A stretch of 63,818 bases of DNA from Bacteroides sp. (GTDB lineage Bacteria; Bacteroidota; Bacteroidia; Bacteroidales; Bacteroidaceae), in NCBI GenBank assembly GCA_017992695.1, contig JAGOOC010000011.1:1-63818 (forward strand). Reading direction: 5' to 3'. The translations under genes were made by a program, and so were the position numbers. Shown here piece by piece: positions 55,816 to 63,716 of the stretch (position 1 is the first letter of the stretch; each line of letters starts with the position of its first letter). Under the pieces are notes generated by a model. That model made no database searches and had not been told where the DNA came from. It saw only the letters and a program-made list of their open reading frames with translations.

Positions 55816-56579
55816 AGTAGTTTCTTTATATTTAGAACAGGACCTTCTTTGCATACACACAAATGACCTTCGGTAGTGTTTTCAACGCAACAAAGACATG
55901 CGCCAATTCCGCAAGCCATTGTGTTTTCTAATGATACTTCACATTCTATTTGATTGCTTTTAGCATATTTGGCAACTGCCATCATCATGGGTTTGGGTCC
56001 ACAAGTGTAAATTTGTTCAAAGTTGCCCTTTGTTAAAATTGAGTGTTGTGTCACATACCCCTTTTCGCCATGACTTCCATCTTCGGTAGTGGTGCATACC
56101 TCTCCGATGGCTTTGAATTGCTCCAATTGAAGTAGATCTTTATCACTACGCGCGCCTAATAAGAAGGTGGGTTTGCTGCCGTTTTGAGCTAGGTGTGCGC
56201 CCAAATAGAGCATGGGAGCTGTTCCGACACCTCCGCCTACCAGCAGTAGCTTATCGGAAGGTATTTGAGGCATGGTAAAAGAGTTTCCTAATGGCATCAC
56301 TACGTTTATTGTCTCTCCTGGCTTAGCCTCTGCCAAGCGCCTGGTTCCATCCCCAACAAGCTGTATTAAGAACCACACTTCATTGCGCACTCTATCTATA
56401 TAATTAATAGAAATAGGGCGACGTAAGAAAGTTGTCGATGAACCGTCTACTCTGATTTCCGCAAATTGCCCCGGTAACATTTCGGGAAGCGGTAGCTGAT
56501 CTGTTAACTTCAATAATGCATAGTTGGTATGCAATCTGAGGTTTTCAGTAACAGTCAAGTCTAAAATAAATTTTTTCAT
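55803..56579 (-). CDS. pyrK: Dihydroorotate dehydrogenase B, electron-transfer subunit
   Basis: Carries electrons from PyrD to NAD. From the ATG at 56579 ([19 protein letters not shown]) the protein has 258 residues; a longer frame to 56639 would cover the promoter. The FAD part has [12 protein letters not shown] and [12 protein letters not shown], the NAD part [16 protein letters not shown] and [15 protein letters not shown], and the C-terminus holds the 2Fe-2S Cys set [12 protein letters not shown] with a later Cys in LCVCKEGP. Translation of pyrD overlaps the stop. Confidence 0.96.
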   Translation of the reverse strand: MKKFILDLTVTENLRLHTNYALLKLTDQLPLPEMLPGQFAEIRVDGSSTTFLRRPISINYIDRVRNEVWFLIQLVGDGTRRLAEAKPGETINVVMPLGNSFTMPQIPSDKLLLVGGGVGTAPMLYLGAHLAQNGSKPTFLLGARSDKDLLQLEQFKAIGEVCTTTEDGSHGEKGYVTQHSILTKGNFEQIYTCGPKPMMMAVAKYAKSNQIECEVSLENTMACGIGACLCCVENTTEGHLCVCKEGPVLNIKKLLWQI

Positions 56580-56608
56580 GTATTGAAGCATAAATTCATA
56601 TTCGTGCG

Positions 56609-56616
56609 CAAAGATA
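56609..56616 (-). promoter_or_regulatory. -7 promoter element for pyrK-pyrD
   Basis: The minus strand reads TATCTTTG, 30 bases before the chosen pyrK start. TTTG is also present 12 bases further upstream, too near for a standard -33. Confidence 0.5.
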
Positions 56617-56648
56617 CGGGAAAATGTGCAAACAGTCATTCTTAGCTC

Positions 56649-57101
56649 TCACTTTTCGCCTTTGAATGTTTCATAGGTGTTATCATCGAAAAAAATTCTT
56701 ATTTCGGTGATTCTCCTGTGAGGCTTTTCTATGTATCTAACTTCCTGTTTCACAGAGTCCTTGATGCTGTTTTCAGCTGATCGTAATGCCATTTCCTTGC
56801 GATTTTCTGCACCGCCTGATTCATTGGACGGATTTATGGGATTCTCGTCGAATAAAGACGATTGAAAATCGACTCCAGTAATATCATTTTGCATCATGCT
56901 GCCCTTGCCGTACAACAGCCATTCTAAAAGGATGTAGTTGTACCTTTGATGCACTTTCATGATAACGTCTAAACTAGGATTGTTACGTCCGTTTAGAATG
57001 TGAGAAAGAGTAGATTGTTGAATACTGATGCTTTCGGCAAATGCACCCGAAGTCATATTCTCTCTTTCCATAATCATTTTAATTCTGTCTTTAATATCCA
57101 T
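56649..57101 (-). CDS. XRE-type helix-turn-helix transcriptional regulator
   Basis: A 150-residue protein. Residues 3-60 are an XRE/Cro-type HTH (RIKMIMERENMTSGAFAESI, IQQSTLSHILNGRNNPSL), followed by VHQRYNYILLEWLLYGKGSM, a pattern common in Bacteroidetes regulators. The C-terminal half (VDFQSSLFDENPINPSNES, then a charged helix and RITEIRIFFDDNTYETF) has no known ligand motif. It lies upstream of pyrK in the same orientation, with a 69-base gap that contains the pyrK promoter. Repeated 11-mers upstream, one of them over the -33 element, suggest autoregulation; that link is inferred. Confidence 0.85.
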   Translation of the reverse strand: MDIKDRIKMIMERENMTSGAFAESISIQQSTLSHILNGRNNPSLDVIMKVHQRYNYILLEWLLYGKGSMMQNDITGVDFQSSLFDENPINPSNESGGAENRKEMALRSAENSIKDSVKQEVRYIEKPHRRITEIRIFFDDNTYETFKGEK

Positions 57102-57117
57102 AAGCTTCTATAGTTTA

Positions 57118-57148
57118 CAAATGTATGCAAAAATCTACTATTCACAAA
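57118..57148 (-). promoter_or_regulatory. Promoter of the XRE regulator gene
   Basis: On the minus strand TTTG (57148-57145), a 19-base spacer and TACATTTG (57125-57118) match the -33/-7 consensus exactly, 16 bases before the ATG. Confidence 0.7.
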
Positions 57149-57238
57149 AGTACACTTTGCAGAAGTGAATGCACAAAAGTAAATAAATAAAATCACAAAA
57201 GCAAATTACAAGTATGAAATACAATATTCACAAATGAA
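57142..57238. repeat. Four direct copies of a TCACAAAAGTA-like 11-mer upstream of the XRE gene
   Basis: TCACAAAAGTA at 57142, GCACAAAAGTA at 57171, TCACAAAAGCA at 57193 and TCACAAATGAA at 57228 stand in the same orientation. The first overlaps the -33 TTTG of the XRE promoter. The exact reverse complement TACTTTTGTGA occurs at 57523-57533 and a one-mismatch form at 57556-57566. They could be operators. Confidence 0.6.
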
Positions 57239-57742
57239 ATATCTTAATTTCCGAAAAGAAGGGCTTTTGATGTTTTCCTCATTATCACCCGCTATTTAAT
57301 TAAAGTAATGATTTGCTTAATGGCCGTAACAACCTGATTGTCAAGTGATATATGGTTCTTTATTTGTTGATTCTATCTTATTTTACAATTGTTTCATATG
57401 TATCTGTGAATGAAGTGAATAAGAGAATTATTCAAGCATATATATAGTATTGATTATTCTTGTTTTATACCCCAAAAAACAGAGAGTTCACCACTCTTCT
57501 ATTCTGTTTACGCTCGTGAATATACTTTTGTGATAACAAAACCTGCGATCATAGTTACTTTTATGAATACACAATTGTAAAGTGCCTGCTGAGACTCTTG
57601 TATAGTGCGTTCTTTATTTATATTACAAATGTGTTTATTCGTAGTTGTAAATGCAACCAATCTGGTGTGTATAGAATGGTAGAATCAGTAGAAAGTGGAA
57701 TTTCTTATTTGATAATTGATACTTAGTATTTACATTTATTGT

Positions 57743-57767
57743 ATTAATGCTAAATCTTAGCATTAAT
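57743..57767. other. Perfect 11-bp inverted repeat with 3-base loop
   Basis: ATTAATGCTAA (57743-57753) and its exact complement (57757-57767) are separated by ATC. There is no T-run on either side of useful length, so it may be an operator or RNA hairpin rather than a terminator. Confidence 0.6.
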
Positions 57768-57807
57768 TTCGTATAGAAGATAGTGTGAATGAATATATTT
57801 GATTCTA

Positions 57808-58150
57808 CAAGCCTTTTTTTAGCCGTAATATCCAGATATACAATAAATTAAGTTCTATATTCTTGTTTTAGAAATGAACTGTTTTAGAATAAAAGGAGTT
57901 GGGCCTTGTTTTGACACAATGATATGATCATGCTTAAGAAATCATCTTATTGTAGATTGTCAAAATGCTAAAAGAGATATCTGTTTTTTGTAAATGAAGA
58001 GTTTGAACGGCGGATCCGAATGTAAAGAAGCAAGATCGATACCGATCCATAGATAAGAACAAAGAATTGAAAGAGAGAAGTGTATCTACTTTCCGTTTGA
58101 AACTCAAATTCAGTGCTAATAATTGCCCTCAAACGGAAAGTAGCTTTTGT
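57808..58150 (+). ncRNA. Candidate non-coding RNA
   Basis: A -7-like TATATTTG at 57794-57801 would start a + transcript near 57808, and the 15-bp hairpin 58086-58143 with CTTTTG could end it. Inside, 57909-57965 can fold as an extended hairpin: 8 bp (TTTTGACA/TGTCAAAA), a 5-base bulge, 6 bp, a 1x1 mismatch, 5 bp, and a 12-base loop. The boundaries are inferred, and no family was recognised. Confidence 0.25.
58086..58148. terminator. Hairpin downstream of holA
   Basis: CTACTTTCCGTTTGA (58086-58100) pairs perfectly with 58129-58143 over 15 bp with a 28-base loop, then CTTTTG on the + strand. No T-run follows on the minus strand, so it may end a + transcript or serve as a 3' structure of the holA unit. 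Confidence 0.5.
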
Positions 58151-58167
58151 GATTATTGAGTAGTTGC

Positions 58168-59187
58168 TTAATGAAGAATATTAAACACTAATTCGCGTAG
58201 AATATCACCATCACTTACTGAAGGGTTGTTTACCCCCTTCGATTTTGCATCTGCATATCGTATTTCGCTCACAATTTGCATAGTCTTTACACCGCTATAT
58301 TTGCGCATGGCAGCCATGTAGTCTCGCGCTTGCCAGGGTGTTTTAAGCCCTAACATAGCAGCTATACCCTGTTCCGTTTTGTCTGGAGCATAGTAGGCTA
58401 ACATCAAGTTGGAGTAGAAGCTAAACAATAGCGACAATGTCATCTGAATAGGGTTTGTTTTCGGATTTTCCTCAAAATACTTTATTATCTTATTTGCTTT
58501 AAGAATATCCTTTTCAACCAATGCGCTGCGCAATTCAAAGTTGTTGTAATCCTTACTGATGCCTATATTCTTTTCGATTTGCTCGGGTGTGATTCGTTTT
58601 TGATTCGTTGGTAAAGTGATGATCAACTTCTCTAATTCTCCGGTCAGCCGACTCAGATCAGTGCCTACAAAATCAGATAACATGGCAATTGCTTTAGGGT
58701 CTACATCGATTCCCTTTCGCTTCATGTACGACGAGATAAAGGCAGAAAGTTGCGCCTCTTTAATTTTCTTTGACTCAAATAACACTCCTTTCTTTTCGAT
58801 CTCGGCAGCCAATTTCTTTCTGCGGTCCAACGTGCCGTGCTTATGACACACGACAAGGATGGTTGAGGTTAGCGGTTTTTGTAGGTAAAACGTCAGCTCC
58901 TCCATGTTGCGGATAGCCTGCGCTTCTTTGACGATGATCACTTGATATTCGCACATCATTGGGTAGCGCTTGGAGGCATTGATAATCGTTGCTACGTCTA
59001 CGTCTGCACCGTATAGTACCGTCAGATTGAATTCCTTCTCCGTCTCACTCAGTACGTTAGAAGCAATGTAATCGGCAATCATATCGATATAGTAAGACTC
59101 CTCGCCCATCAAATAGTAGATGGGACGATATTGTTTAGCTCTCAGCTCTTTTAGGATATCTTCGCAGGTTAGTTCTTGTTTAGCCAT
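58168..59187 (-). CDS. holA: DNA polymerase III subunit delta
   Basis: The 339-residue clamp-loader wrench. It begins AKQELTCEDILKELRAKQY with PIYYLMGEESYYIDMIADYI, the degenerate nucleotide-binding start of the family, then VIIVKEAQAI, LVVCHKHGTLDRRKKLA, LSDFVGTDLSRLTGELEKL and the collar domain with a PNPIQMTLSLLFSFYSNLML-like stretch and PWQARDYMAAMRKY. amn lies eight bases upstream in the same direction, so the two form an operon. Confidence 0.93.
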   Translation of the reverse strand: MAKQELTCEDILKELRAKQYRPIYYLMGEESYYIDMIADYIASNVLSETEKEFNLTVLYGADVDVATIINASKRYPMMCEYQVIIVKEAQAIRNMEELTFYLQKPLTSTILVVCHKHGTLDRRKKLAAEIEKKGVLFESKKIKEAQLSAFISSYMKRKGIDVDPKAIAMLSDFVGTDLSRLTGELEKLIITLPTNQKRITPEQIEKNIGISKDYNNFELRSALVEKDILKANKIIKYFEENPKTNPIQMTLSLLFSFYSNLMLAYYAPDKTEQGIAAMLGLKTPWQARDYMAAMRKYSGVKTMQIVSEIRYADAKSKGVNNPSVSDGDILRELVFNILH

Positions 59188-59195
59188 ATGTCTTG

Positions 59196-59972
59196 TTACC
59201 AGTCGAATTTCAGGTGTTTTACCGTTTTCTTTTCATCAATAATCATGCGTAGTGAGGCAATGCCAATTTCTACATGCTCGTCAACATAGTTTTTGGTAAC
59301 GATGCTGTCACTCTTGTCAGTTTTCACACCTTCAGGAATCATGGGTTGATCCGAAACCAAAAGCAAAGCTCCTGTGGGAATATGATTGGCAAAGCCACAA
59401 CTAAATAACGTAGCCGTCTCCATATCTACCGCCATGGCGCGTGTAGTAGTGAGGTACTGTTTAAATGCTTCATCGTGCTCCCAGATGCGACGATTGGTGG
59501 TGTACACCGTTCCTGTCCAATAGTCGCGAGCATAGTCGCGGATCGATGAAGAGACTGCGCGTTGTAACATAAATGCCGGTAATGAGGGTACTTCGGGTGG
59601 AAAATAATCGTTTGAAGTTCCTTCTCCACGAATAGCAGCAATGGGTAGAATCAAGTCGCCTAATTTGTTTTTCTTATCAATGCCTCCACATTTCCCTAAA
59701 AACAGACAAGCTTTTGGGCTGATAGCACTCAATAAATCCATAATAATGGCAGCGTTAGGGCTACCCATGCCAAAGTTGATGATGGTCATGCCTTCGGCTG
59801 TCGCCGAGGTCATGTTCGCATCTTTTCCAAGAATGGGCACATTGAATTTTTGGGCAAATATTTCGACATAATTATTAAAGTTCGTCAACAGAATATACTC
59901 TCCAAAATCTTCCAGATTACGTTTAGTGTAACGAGGTAGCCAATTAGCTACAATTTCTTGCTTTGTTTTCAT
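59196..59972 (-). CDS. amn: AMP nucleosidase
   Basis: Hydrolyses AMP to adenine and ribose 5-phosphate. The 258-residue protein is the short form (only the phosphorylase-type catalytic domain) common in Bacteroidetes, lacking the extra N-terminal domain of E. coli Amn. Seen: TIINFGMGSPNAAIIMDLL, FLGKCGGIDKKNKLGD, GTSNDYFPPEVP, TTNRRIWEHDEAF and AVDMETATLFSCGFANHIP, the purine-base and ribose-binding region. It is transcribed divergently from the HSDR_N gene. Confidence 0.9.
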   Translation of the reverse strand: MKTKQEIVANWLPRYTKRNLEDFGEYILLTNFNNYVEIFAQKFNVPILGKDANMTSATAEGMTIINFGMGSPNAAIIMDLLSAISPKACLFLGKCGGIDKKNKLGDLILPIAAIRGEGTSNDYFPPEVPSLPAFMLQRAVSSSIRDYARDYWTGTVYTTNRRIWEHDEAFKQYLTTTRAMAVDMETATLFSCGFANHIPTGALLLVSDQPMIPEGVKTDKSDSIVTKNYVDEHVEIGIASLRMIIDEKKTVKHLKFDW

Positions 59973-59990
59973 AATAATCTATTAAATTTG
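59957..59990 (+). promoter_or_regulatory. Promoter candidate of the HSDR_N-nagA operon
   Basis: TAAATTTG at 59983-59990 matches TAnnTTTG; CTTG at 59957-59960 lies 22 bases upstream. It is inside the leader of the divergent amn gene, so the two 5' leaders overlap. Confidence 0.4.
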
Positions 59991-60023
59991 TCTCCCCAAT
60001 ATGGGGACACATTATTTAACTTA

Positions 60024-60031
60024 CAAAAATA
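60024..60031 (-). promoter_or_regulatory. -7 promoter element for amn-holA
   Basis: The minus strand reads TATTTTTG, 52 bases before the amn ATG. A TCCCC/GGGGA inverted repeat at 59993-60007 lies in the leader. Confidence 0.45.
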
Positions 60032-60035
60032 GTAA

Positions 60036-60488
60036 ATGTTATCGTTAAACTTGCCAGTATTCGATACTAAAATAGCGACACGAAGTGGAAAAAATGTTAT
60101 TTTCGACGTGATTCGTAAGCGTTATGTAGCACTTACCCCCGAAGAATGGGTCAGGCAACATTTCGTTCACTTTCTAATTGCCCACAAAGGATACCCTTCG
60201 ACGCTAATTGCCAACGAAGTGTTGTTACGCCTAAACGGAACCCAGAAACGGTGCGACACGGTACTTTACAGACGCGATCTTACGGCTCGAATGATTGTAG
60301 AATACAAGGCACCTCACATTGAGATTACGCAAGCCGTTTTCGATCAAATTTCGCGTTACAATATGGTGTTGAAGGTCGATTACTTAGTGGTTAGCAACGG
60401 TGTTCAGCATTATTGCTGCCAGATGAATTACAAAAAACAAAATTACCTATTCCTGGAAGACATTCCAGATTACTCCTTGTTATTATGA
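60036..60488 (+). CDS. Stand-alone HSDR_N (type I restriction R-subunit N-terminus-like) nuclease-fold protein
   Basis: A 150-residue protein that looks like the N-terminal nuclease domain of type I restriction R subunits: LTPEEWVRQHFVHFLI, GYPSTLIANEVLLRLNG, then KRCDTVLYRRD and MIVEYKAPHIEIT (the D...E-x-K nuclease core, with Asp in CDTV and EYK), and YLVVSNGVQHYCCQ. There is no helicase or specificity part and no methylase nearby, so it is not a restriction remnant in any obvious way. It overlaps nagA by four bases (ATGA). Function unknown; nucleic-acid cleavage is possible because the core residues are kept. Confidence 0.85.
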   Translation: MLSLNLPVFDTKIATRSGKNVIFDVIRKRYVALTPEEWVRQHFVHFLIAHKGYPSTLIANEVLLRLNGTQKRCDTVLYRRDLTARMIVEYKAPHIEITQAVFDQISRYNMVLKVDYLVVSNGVQHYCCQMNYKKQNYLFLEDIPDYSLLL

Positions 60489-61651
60489 ATGAAATTTATC
60501 AGATTGTCAATGGTCAAGTACTGACACCCGCAGGGTGGTTGAAAGATGCTTGTGTGCTCATCAAAGAAGGAAAGATTACTGAAATAACCACAGCTATTCA
60601 TGAGGTAGAATGTGCTAGACGCGTAGATGCAGGTGGTCACTATGTAGTACCAGGGTGTATCGATATACACATTCATGGTGGTGGCGGATGCGATTTTATG
60701 GAAGCTACTCCCGAAGCCTTTGAAACCATAACCAAGGTACATGCCAAGCACGGCACAACTGCCATGCTTGCCACTCTTGCCGTCTCATCTCCTGATACGA
60801 TAAAAAGAGCTATCAAAGTTTGTGAAGCCATGCAAAACTCGCCTTTAAAGGGAGCCACCATACTAGGCTTGCACTTGGAGGGTAATTATTTGAATAAGCT
60901 GATGAAAGGCGGACAGGCACCTGAGCATATTTCGCTTCCCTGTCCTGAAGAGTACGAAGCGCTGTTAGCCTCTACCTCTTGCATTAAACGTTGGAGTGCA
61001 TCGCCCGAACTACCCGGTGCTTTAGCATTTGGCAATTATGTCTCTTCTCGGGGAGTGCTTGTGGCATTGGCTCATACTGTAGCTACTTATCCGGAAGTTA
61101 AAGAGGCTTATGAAGCAGGATTTACACATGCTACTCACTTCTATAACGCCATGACGGGCATGCACAAAGAGGGAATTTATAAACGCGAAGGTGCCGTAGA
61201 AAGTGTGTTCCTGATGGATGATATGACCGTTGAAGTTATTGCCGACGGCATTCATGTTCCTTCGGCCATTCTTCGGCTTATTTATAAAATTAAAGGTGTA
61301 GAGCGTACTGTATTGGTGACGGATGCCATGGCAGCCAGTGCGTGTGCACCCGGTACTGAGATTGCCGATAAGCGTGTTATTATTGAAGATGGGGTCTGTA
61401 AGCTTGCCGATCGTTCGGCATTGGCAGGAAGCATCGCTACAGCCGACCTCTTGATTCGCACCCTGGTACAAGAGGCAGATATCCCCTTGGCAGATGCCAT
61501 ACGCATGACTTCAGAGACACCAGCCCGCATCCTTCATATTGATGATAGAAAAGGGACCTTAGCACCTGGAAAAGATGCCGACATCGTTATTTATGATGAG
61601 CATTTACAGGTACAGAACGTTTTTGTTGAAGGCAGGATGATGGAAATATAA
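60485..61651 (+). CDS. nagA: N-acetylglucosamine-6-phosphate deacetylase
   Basis: Removes acetate from GlcNAc-6-P in amino-sugar recycling. The ATG at 60485 (MNEIYQIVNGQVLTPAGW) gives 388 residues and a four-base overlap with the HSDR_N gene; the frame is open 24 codons upstream but that part is shadow sequence. Amidohydrolase motifs: DIHIHGGGGCDFME, LHLEGNYLNKLMKGGQAPEH (metal Glu), ALAHTVATYPEV and ATHFYNAMTGMHKE (metal His), VIADGIHVP and LVTDAMAASA with the catalytic Asp. Confidence 0.95.
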   Translation: MNEIYQIVNGQVLTPAGWLKDACVLIKEGKITEITTAIHEVECARRVDAGGHYVVPGCIDIHIHGGGGCDFMEATPEAFETITKVHAKHGTTAMLATLAVSSPDTIKRAIKVCEAMQNSPLKGATILGLHLEGNYLNKLMKGGQAPEHISLPCPEEYEALLASTSCIKRWSASPELPGALAFGNYVSSRGVLVALAHTVATYPEVKEAYEAGFTHATHFYNAMTGMHKEGIYKREGAVESVFLMDDMTVEVIADGIHVPSAILRLIYKIKGVERTVLVTDAMAASACAPGTEIADKRVIIEDGVCKLADRSALAGSIATADLLIRTLVQEADIPLADAIRMTSETPARILHIDDRKGTLAPGKDADIVIYDEHLQVQNVFVEGRMMEI

Positions 61652-61684
61652 TAGGATCGAATACAGTTCGGATACTCAAATAAT

Positions 61685-61728
61685 AAAAAAGTCCAAAGAG
61701 CTCTTTACAAACTCTTTGGACTTTTTTT
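61685..61728. terminator. Bidirectional terminator between nagA and the zinc-ribbon gene
   Basis: AAAAAAGTCCAAAGAG (61685-61700) pairs with CTCTTTGGACTTTTTT (61712-61727) around an 11-base loop. A-runs and T-runs on both sides allow action in both directions. Confidence 0.95.
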
Positions 61729-61753
61729 ATTGACTCATTTTTATTGAGTTTAT

Positions 61754-62587
61754 TTATGCATCTGTCATTTTTCTTTTGGGAGCTCTTTTTGTTGGTGTAG
61801 CAACAACCTCTTCTACCTTTACTTCAAACTGTATACCTGCCAATTCGGGGTCAATCATAATGCGTCCGCAGTATTCGCAAACAATGACTTTCTTACGCGA
61901 ACGAATATCGAGTTGTCTCTGAGGTGGAATTTTGTTGAAACAGCCACCACATGCATCGCGCTGTACATACACGATACCAAGTCCATTGCGTGAATTCTTA
62001 CGAATACGTTTGAATGATTGAAGTAGGCGTGGTTCAATCTTTGTTTCCAAATCTTTCGCTTTCTCTCTCAATTTTTCTTCTTCCTGCTTCGTTTCAGAAA
62101 CGATTTCTTCGAGTTCACTTTTCTTTTGATCAAGATCCTTTTGTCTTTCATTCAAGGCAGCTGTGCTCGTAGCTACCTCGGCCGATTTTTCTTGCTCTTC
62201 AGCCGAAAATTCTTTAATTCTCTTCTCACAAAGCTCGATTTCTAATGTTTGGAACTCAATCTCTTTGGTCAAAAAGTCATATTCACGGTTGTTTCGTACG
62301 TTATCTTGTTGTGACTTATACTTGTCAACAGCAGCTTTCGAAGTCTCTATTTCTACTCTCTTACCGGCAATAGCAGATTTCAGGCTGTCTACCTCCGATT
62401 TGATTTTGTCAATACGAGTGCTCAAACCAATAATTTCGTCTTCAAGATCCTGTACCTCTAGTGGAAGTTCTCCTCTAAGTGTCTTGATCTTGTCTATTTC
62501 AGATACCATGGTTTGCAGTTGGAACAATGTTTTCAGTTTTTGTTCTACTGTCAATTCTTTCGGTTCGCCTTTTGTTTCTTTAGCCAT
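61754..62587 (-). CDS. Coiled-coil protein with C-terminal C4 zinc ribbon
   Basis: A 277-residue protein. Residues about 10-190 are an almost continuous charged coiled coil (VSEIDKIKTLRGELPLEVQD, LEDEIIGLSTRIDKIKSEVD, YKSQQDNVRNNREYDFLTKE). The C-terminal ribbon has CGGCFNKIPP and, 19 residues on, VCEYCGRI, giving four Cys for one zinc. It belongs to the widespread C4-type zinc-ribbon family found beside Nif3 genes; the function is not settled, with nucleic-acid binding often suggested. The tail is Lys/Arg-rich. It starts five bases after the Nif3-family stop codon and is probably translated with it. Confidence 0.9.
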   Translation of the reverse strand: MAKETKGEPKELTVEQKLKTLFQLQTMVSEIDKIKTLRGELPLEVQDLEDEIIGLSTRIDKIKSEVDSLKSAIAGKRVEIETSKAAVDKYKSQQDNVRNNREYDFLTKEIEFQTLEIELCEKRIKEFSAEEQEKSAEVATSTAALNERQKDLDQKKSELEEIVSETKQEEEKLREKAKDLETKIEPRLLQSFKRIRKNSRNGLGIVYVQRDACGGCFNKIPPQRQLDIRSRKKVIVCEYCGRIMIDPELAGIQFEVKVEEVVATPTKRAPKRKMTDA

Positions 62588-62592
62588 TTTAG

Positions 62593-63687
62593 TTATAAAT
62601 ATTTGATGGGATTTGTATTTACCTTACTCATTTGCAATACAAGATTAGGAAATCTTTCCCGGATTATAGAATAAAAAATTTCTTTCGTATACTGTTCGCT
62701 CTCATAATGTCCTATTTCAGCCATGAGGATTTCTTCTTCGTGTCCAAAATAGTCGTGATACTTAATTTCGCCCGTTATAAACACATCTGCTTTACTGCGA
62801 ATGGCTTGTGGCAAAAGGAATGCTCCCGATCCACCACAAAGAGCTACTTTCTTTATTTCACGCCCCGATAGTTTATTGTGTTTCAAACACCCTACCTCAA
62901 ACGTTTTCTTGATTCGTTTTAAGAATTCAAGTTCGGTTTCTGACTTTTCTAGCTCTCCTACTACCCCTGCACCTGTTTGTGTCCATGAGTTTTGGAGTGG
63001 ATAAATGTCAAAAGCCGGTTCTTCATACGGATGCGTTGCCAGTAGTGCACGGATGGCCTCTCCTTTTCGAAAAACAGGCACGATAGTTTCAATGCGCACC
63101 TCTTCTTCTTGATGCAACTCTCCAATACTGCCGCAATAAGGATTTGCCCCAGCTCCTGCACGGAAAGTTCCCTCTCCTTTTACATTATAACTGCAAGAGT
63201 CGTAGTTTCCAATATTTCCGCAGCCTGCATTGAATAAAGCTTCTCGTACCCTATTTGCTTGCGCGCCAGGCACGAATGTGACTAGTTTTACAAGGCTGTT
63301 TTCTTTAGGCTCAAGTATTCGTATGTTTTTCAACCCTATTTTCTCTGCTATTTTGAAGTTCACTCCACCCGGAGCATTGTCCAAATTAGTATGAGCTGAG
63401 TAGATAACAATCTCATTCCGAATCGCCTTGAGTATACAACGTTCTACATAGTCCTTTCCTGTGATTGACTTATAACCCTTAAACATAAGAGGATGGTGCG
63501 ATATAACAAGATTACACCCAGAAGCTATAGCTTCATCAAGCACAGCTTCAGTAACGTCAAGACACAACAAAGCCCCTGTTGCTTCCGCTTCTGTCAGTCC
63601 GATTTGCAAGCCGGCATTATCAAATCCGTCTTGTAATGGCAGAGGCGCGAACCGTTCAAGGGCGCTTACTACTTCTTTAATCTTCAT
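62593..63687 (-). CDS. Nif3-like dinuclear metal-centre hexameric protein
   Basis: A 364-residue protein of the NIF3/YbgI family with the inserted CutA-like domain. The ATG at 63687 (MKIKEVVSALERFAPLPLQD) follows the promoter; an 11-codon upstream extension is rejected. Metal ligands are in LVISHHPLMFKG (two His), YSAHTNLDN (His, Asp) and, near the end, GHYESEQYTKEI (His, Glu). The ring-forming core is 1-125 and 250-364, and the insert spans about 130-235 with VTFVPGAQANRVREALFNAG. GTP cyclohydrolase-like activity has been proposed in the family but is not established. Confidence 0.93.
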   Translation of the reverse strand: MKIKEVVSALERFAPLPLQDGFDNAGLQIGLTEAEATGALLCLDVTEAVLDEAIASGCNLVISHHPLMFKGYKSITGKDYVERCILKAIRNEIVIYSAHTNLDNAPGGVNFKIAEKIGLKNIRILEPKENSLVKLVTFVPGAQANRVREALFNAGCGNIGNYDSCSYNVKGEGTFRAGAGANPYCGSIGELHQEEEVRIETIVPVFRKGEAIRALLATHPYEEPAFDIYPLQNSWTQTGAGVVGELEKSETELEFLKRIKKTFEVGCLKHNKLSGREIKKVALCGGSGAFLLPQAIRSKADVFITGEIKYHDYFGHEEEILMAEIGHYESEQYTKEIFYSIIRERFPNLVLQMSKVNTNPIKYL

Positions 63688-63708
63688 TGTGATTATAAAA
63701 ATTAAGTG

Positions 63709-63716
63709 CAAAGATA
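63709..63716 (-). promoter_or_regulatory. -7 promoter element for the Nif3-zinc-ribbon operon
   Basis: The minus strand reads TATCTTTG, 21 bases before the ATG at 63687. Beyond it, to the window end, no gene is seen. Confidence 0.55.

Larger units (their letters stand above)
57102..58167. other. 1.07-kb region without a convincing gene
   Basis: No frame longer than about 20 codons with coding character is visible on either strand between the XRE gene and holA. The region is AT-rich and contains the 11-mer sites, an 11-bp hairpin (57743-57767), a promoter-like TATATTTG at 57794-57801 (+), a foldable segment at 57909-57965 and a 15-bp hairpin at its end. Confidence 0.7.

Noticed and set aside
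57102-58167. Hidden small protein genes in the 1-kb gap
   Set aside because: Only frames of about 10-20 codons were found, for example from the ATG near 57677, without coding character or a good start context.
60036-60488. Remnant of a type I restriction-modification system
   Set aside because: No methylase, specificity or helicase fragments are near, the ORF is intact and it is tightly coupled to nagA, so it is more likely a gene in its own right.
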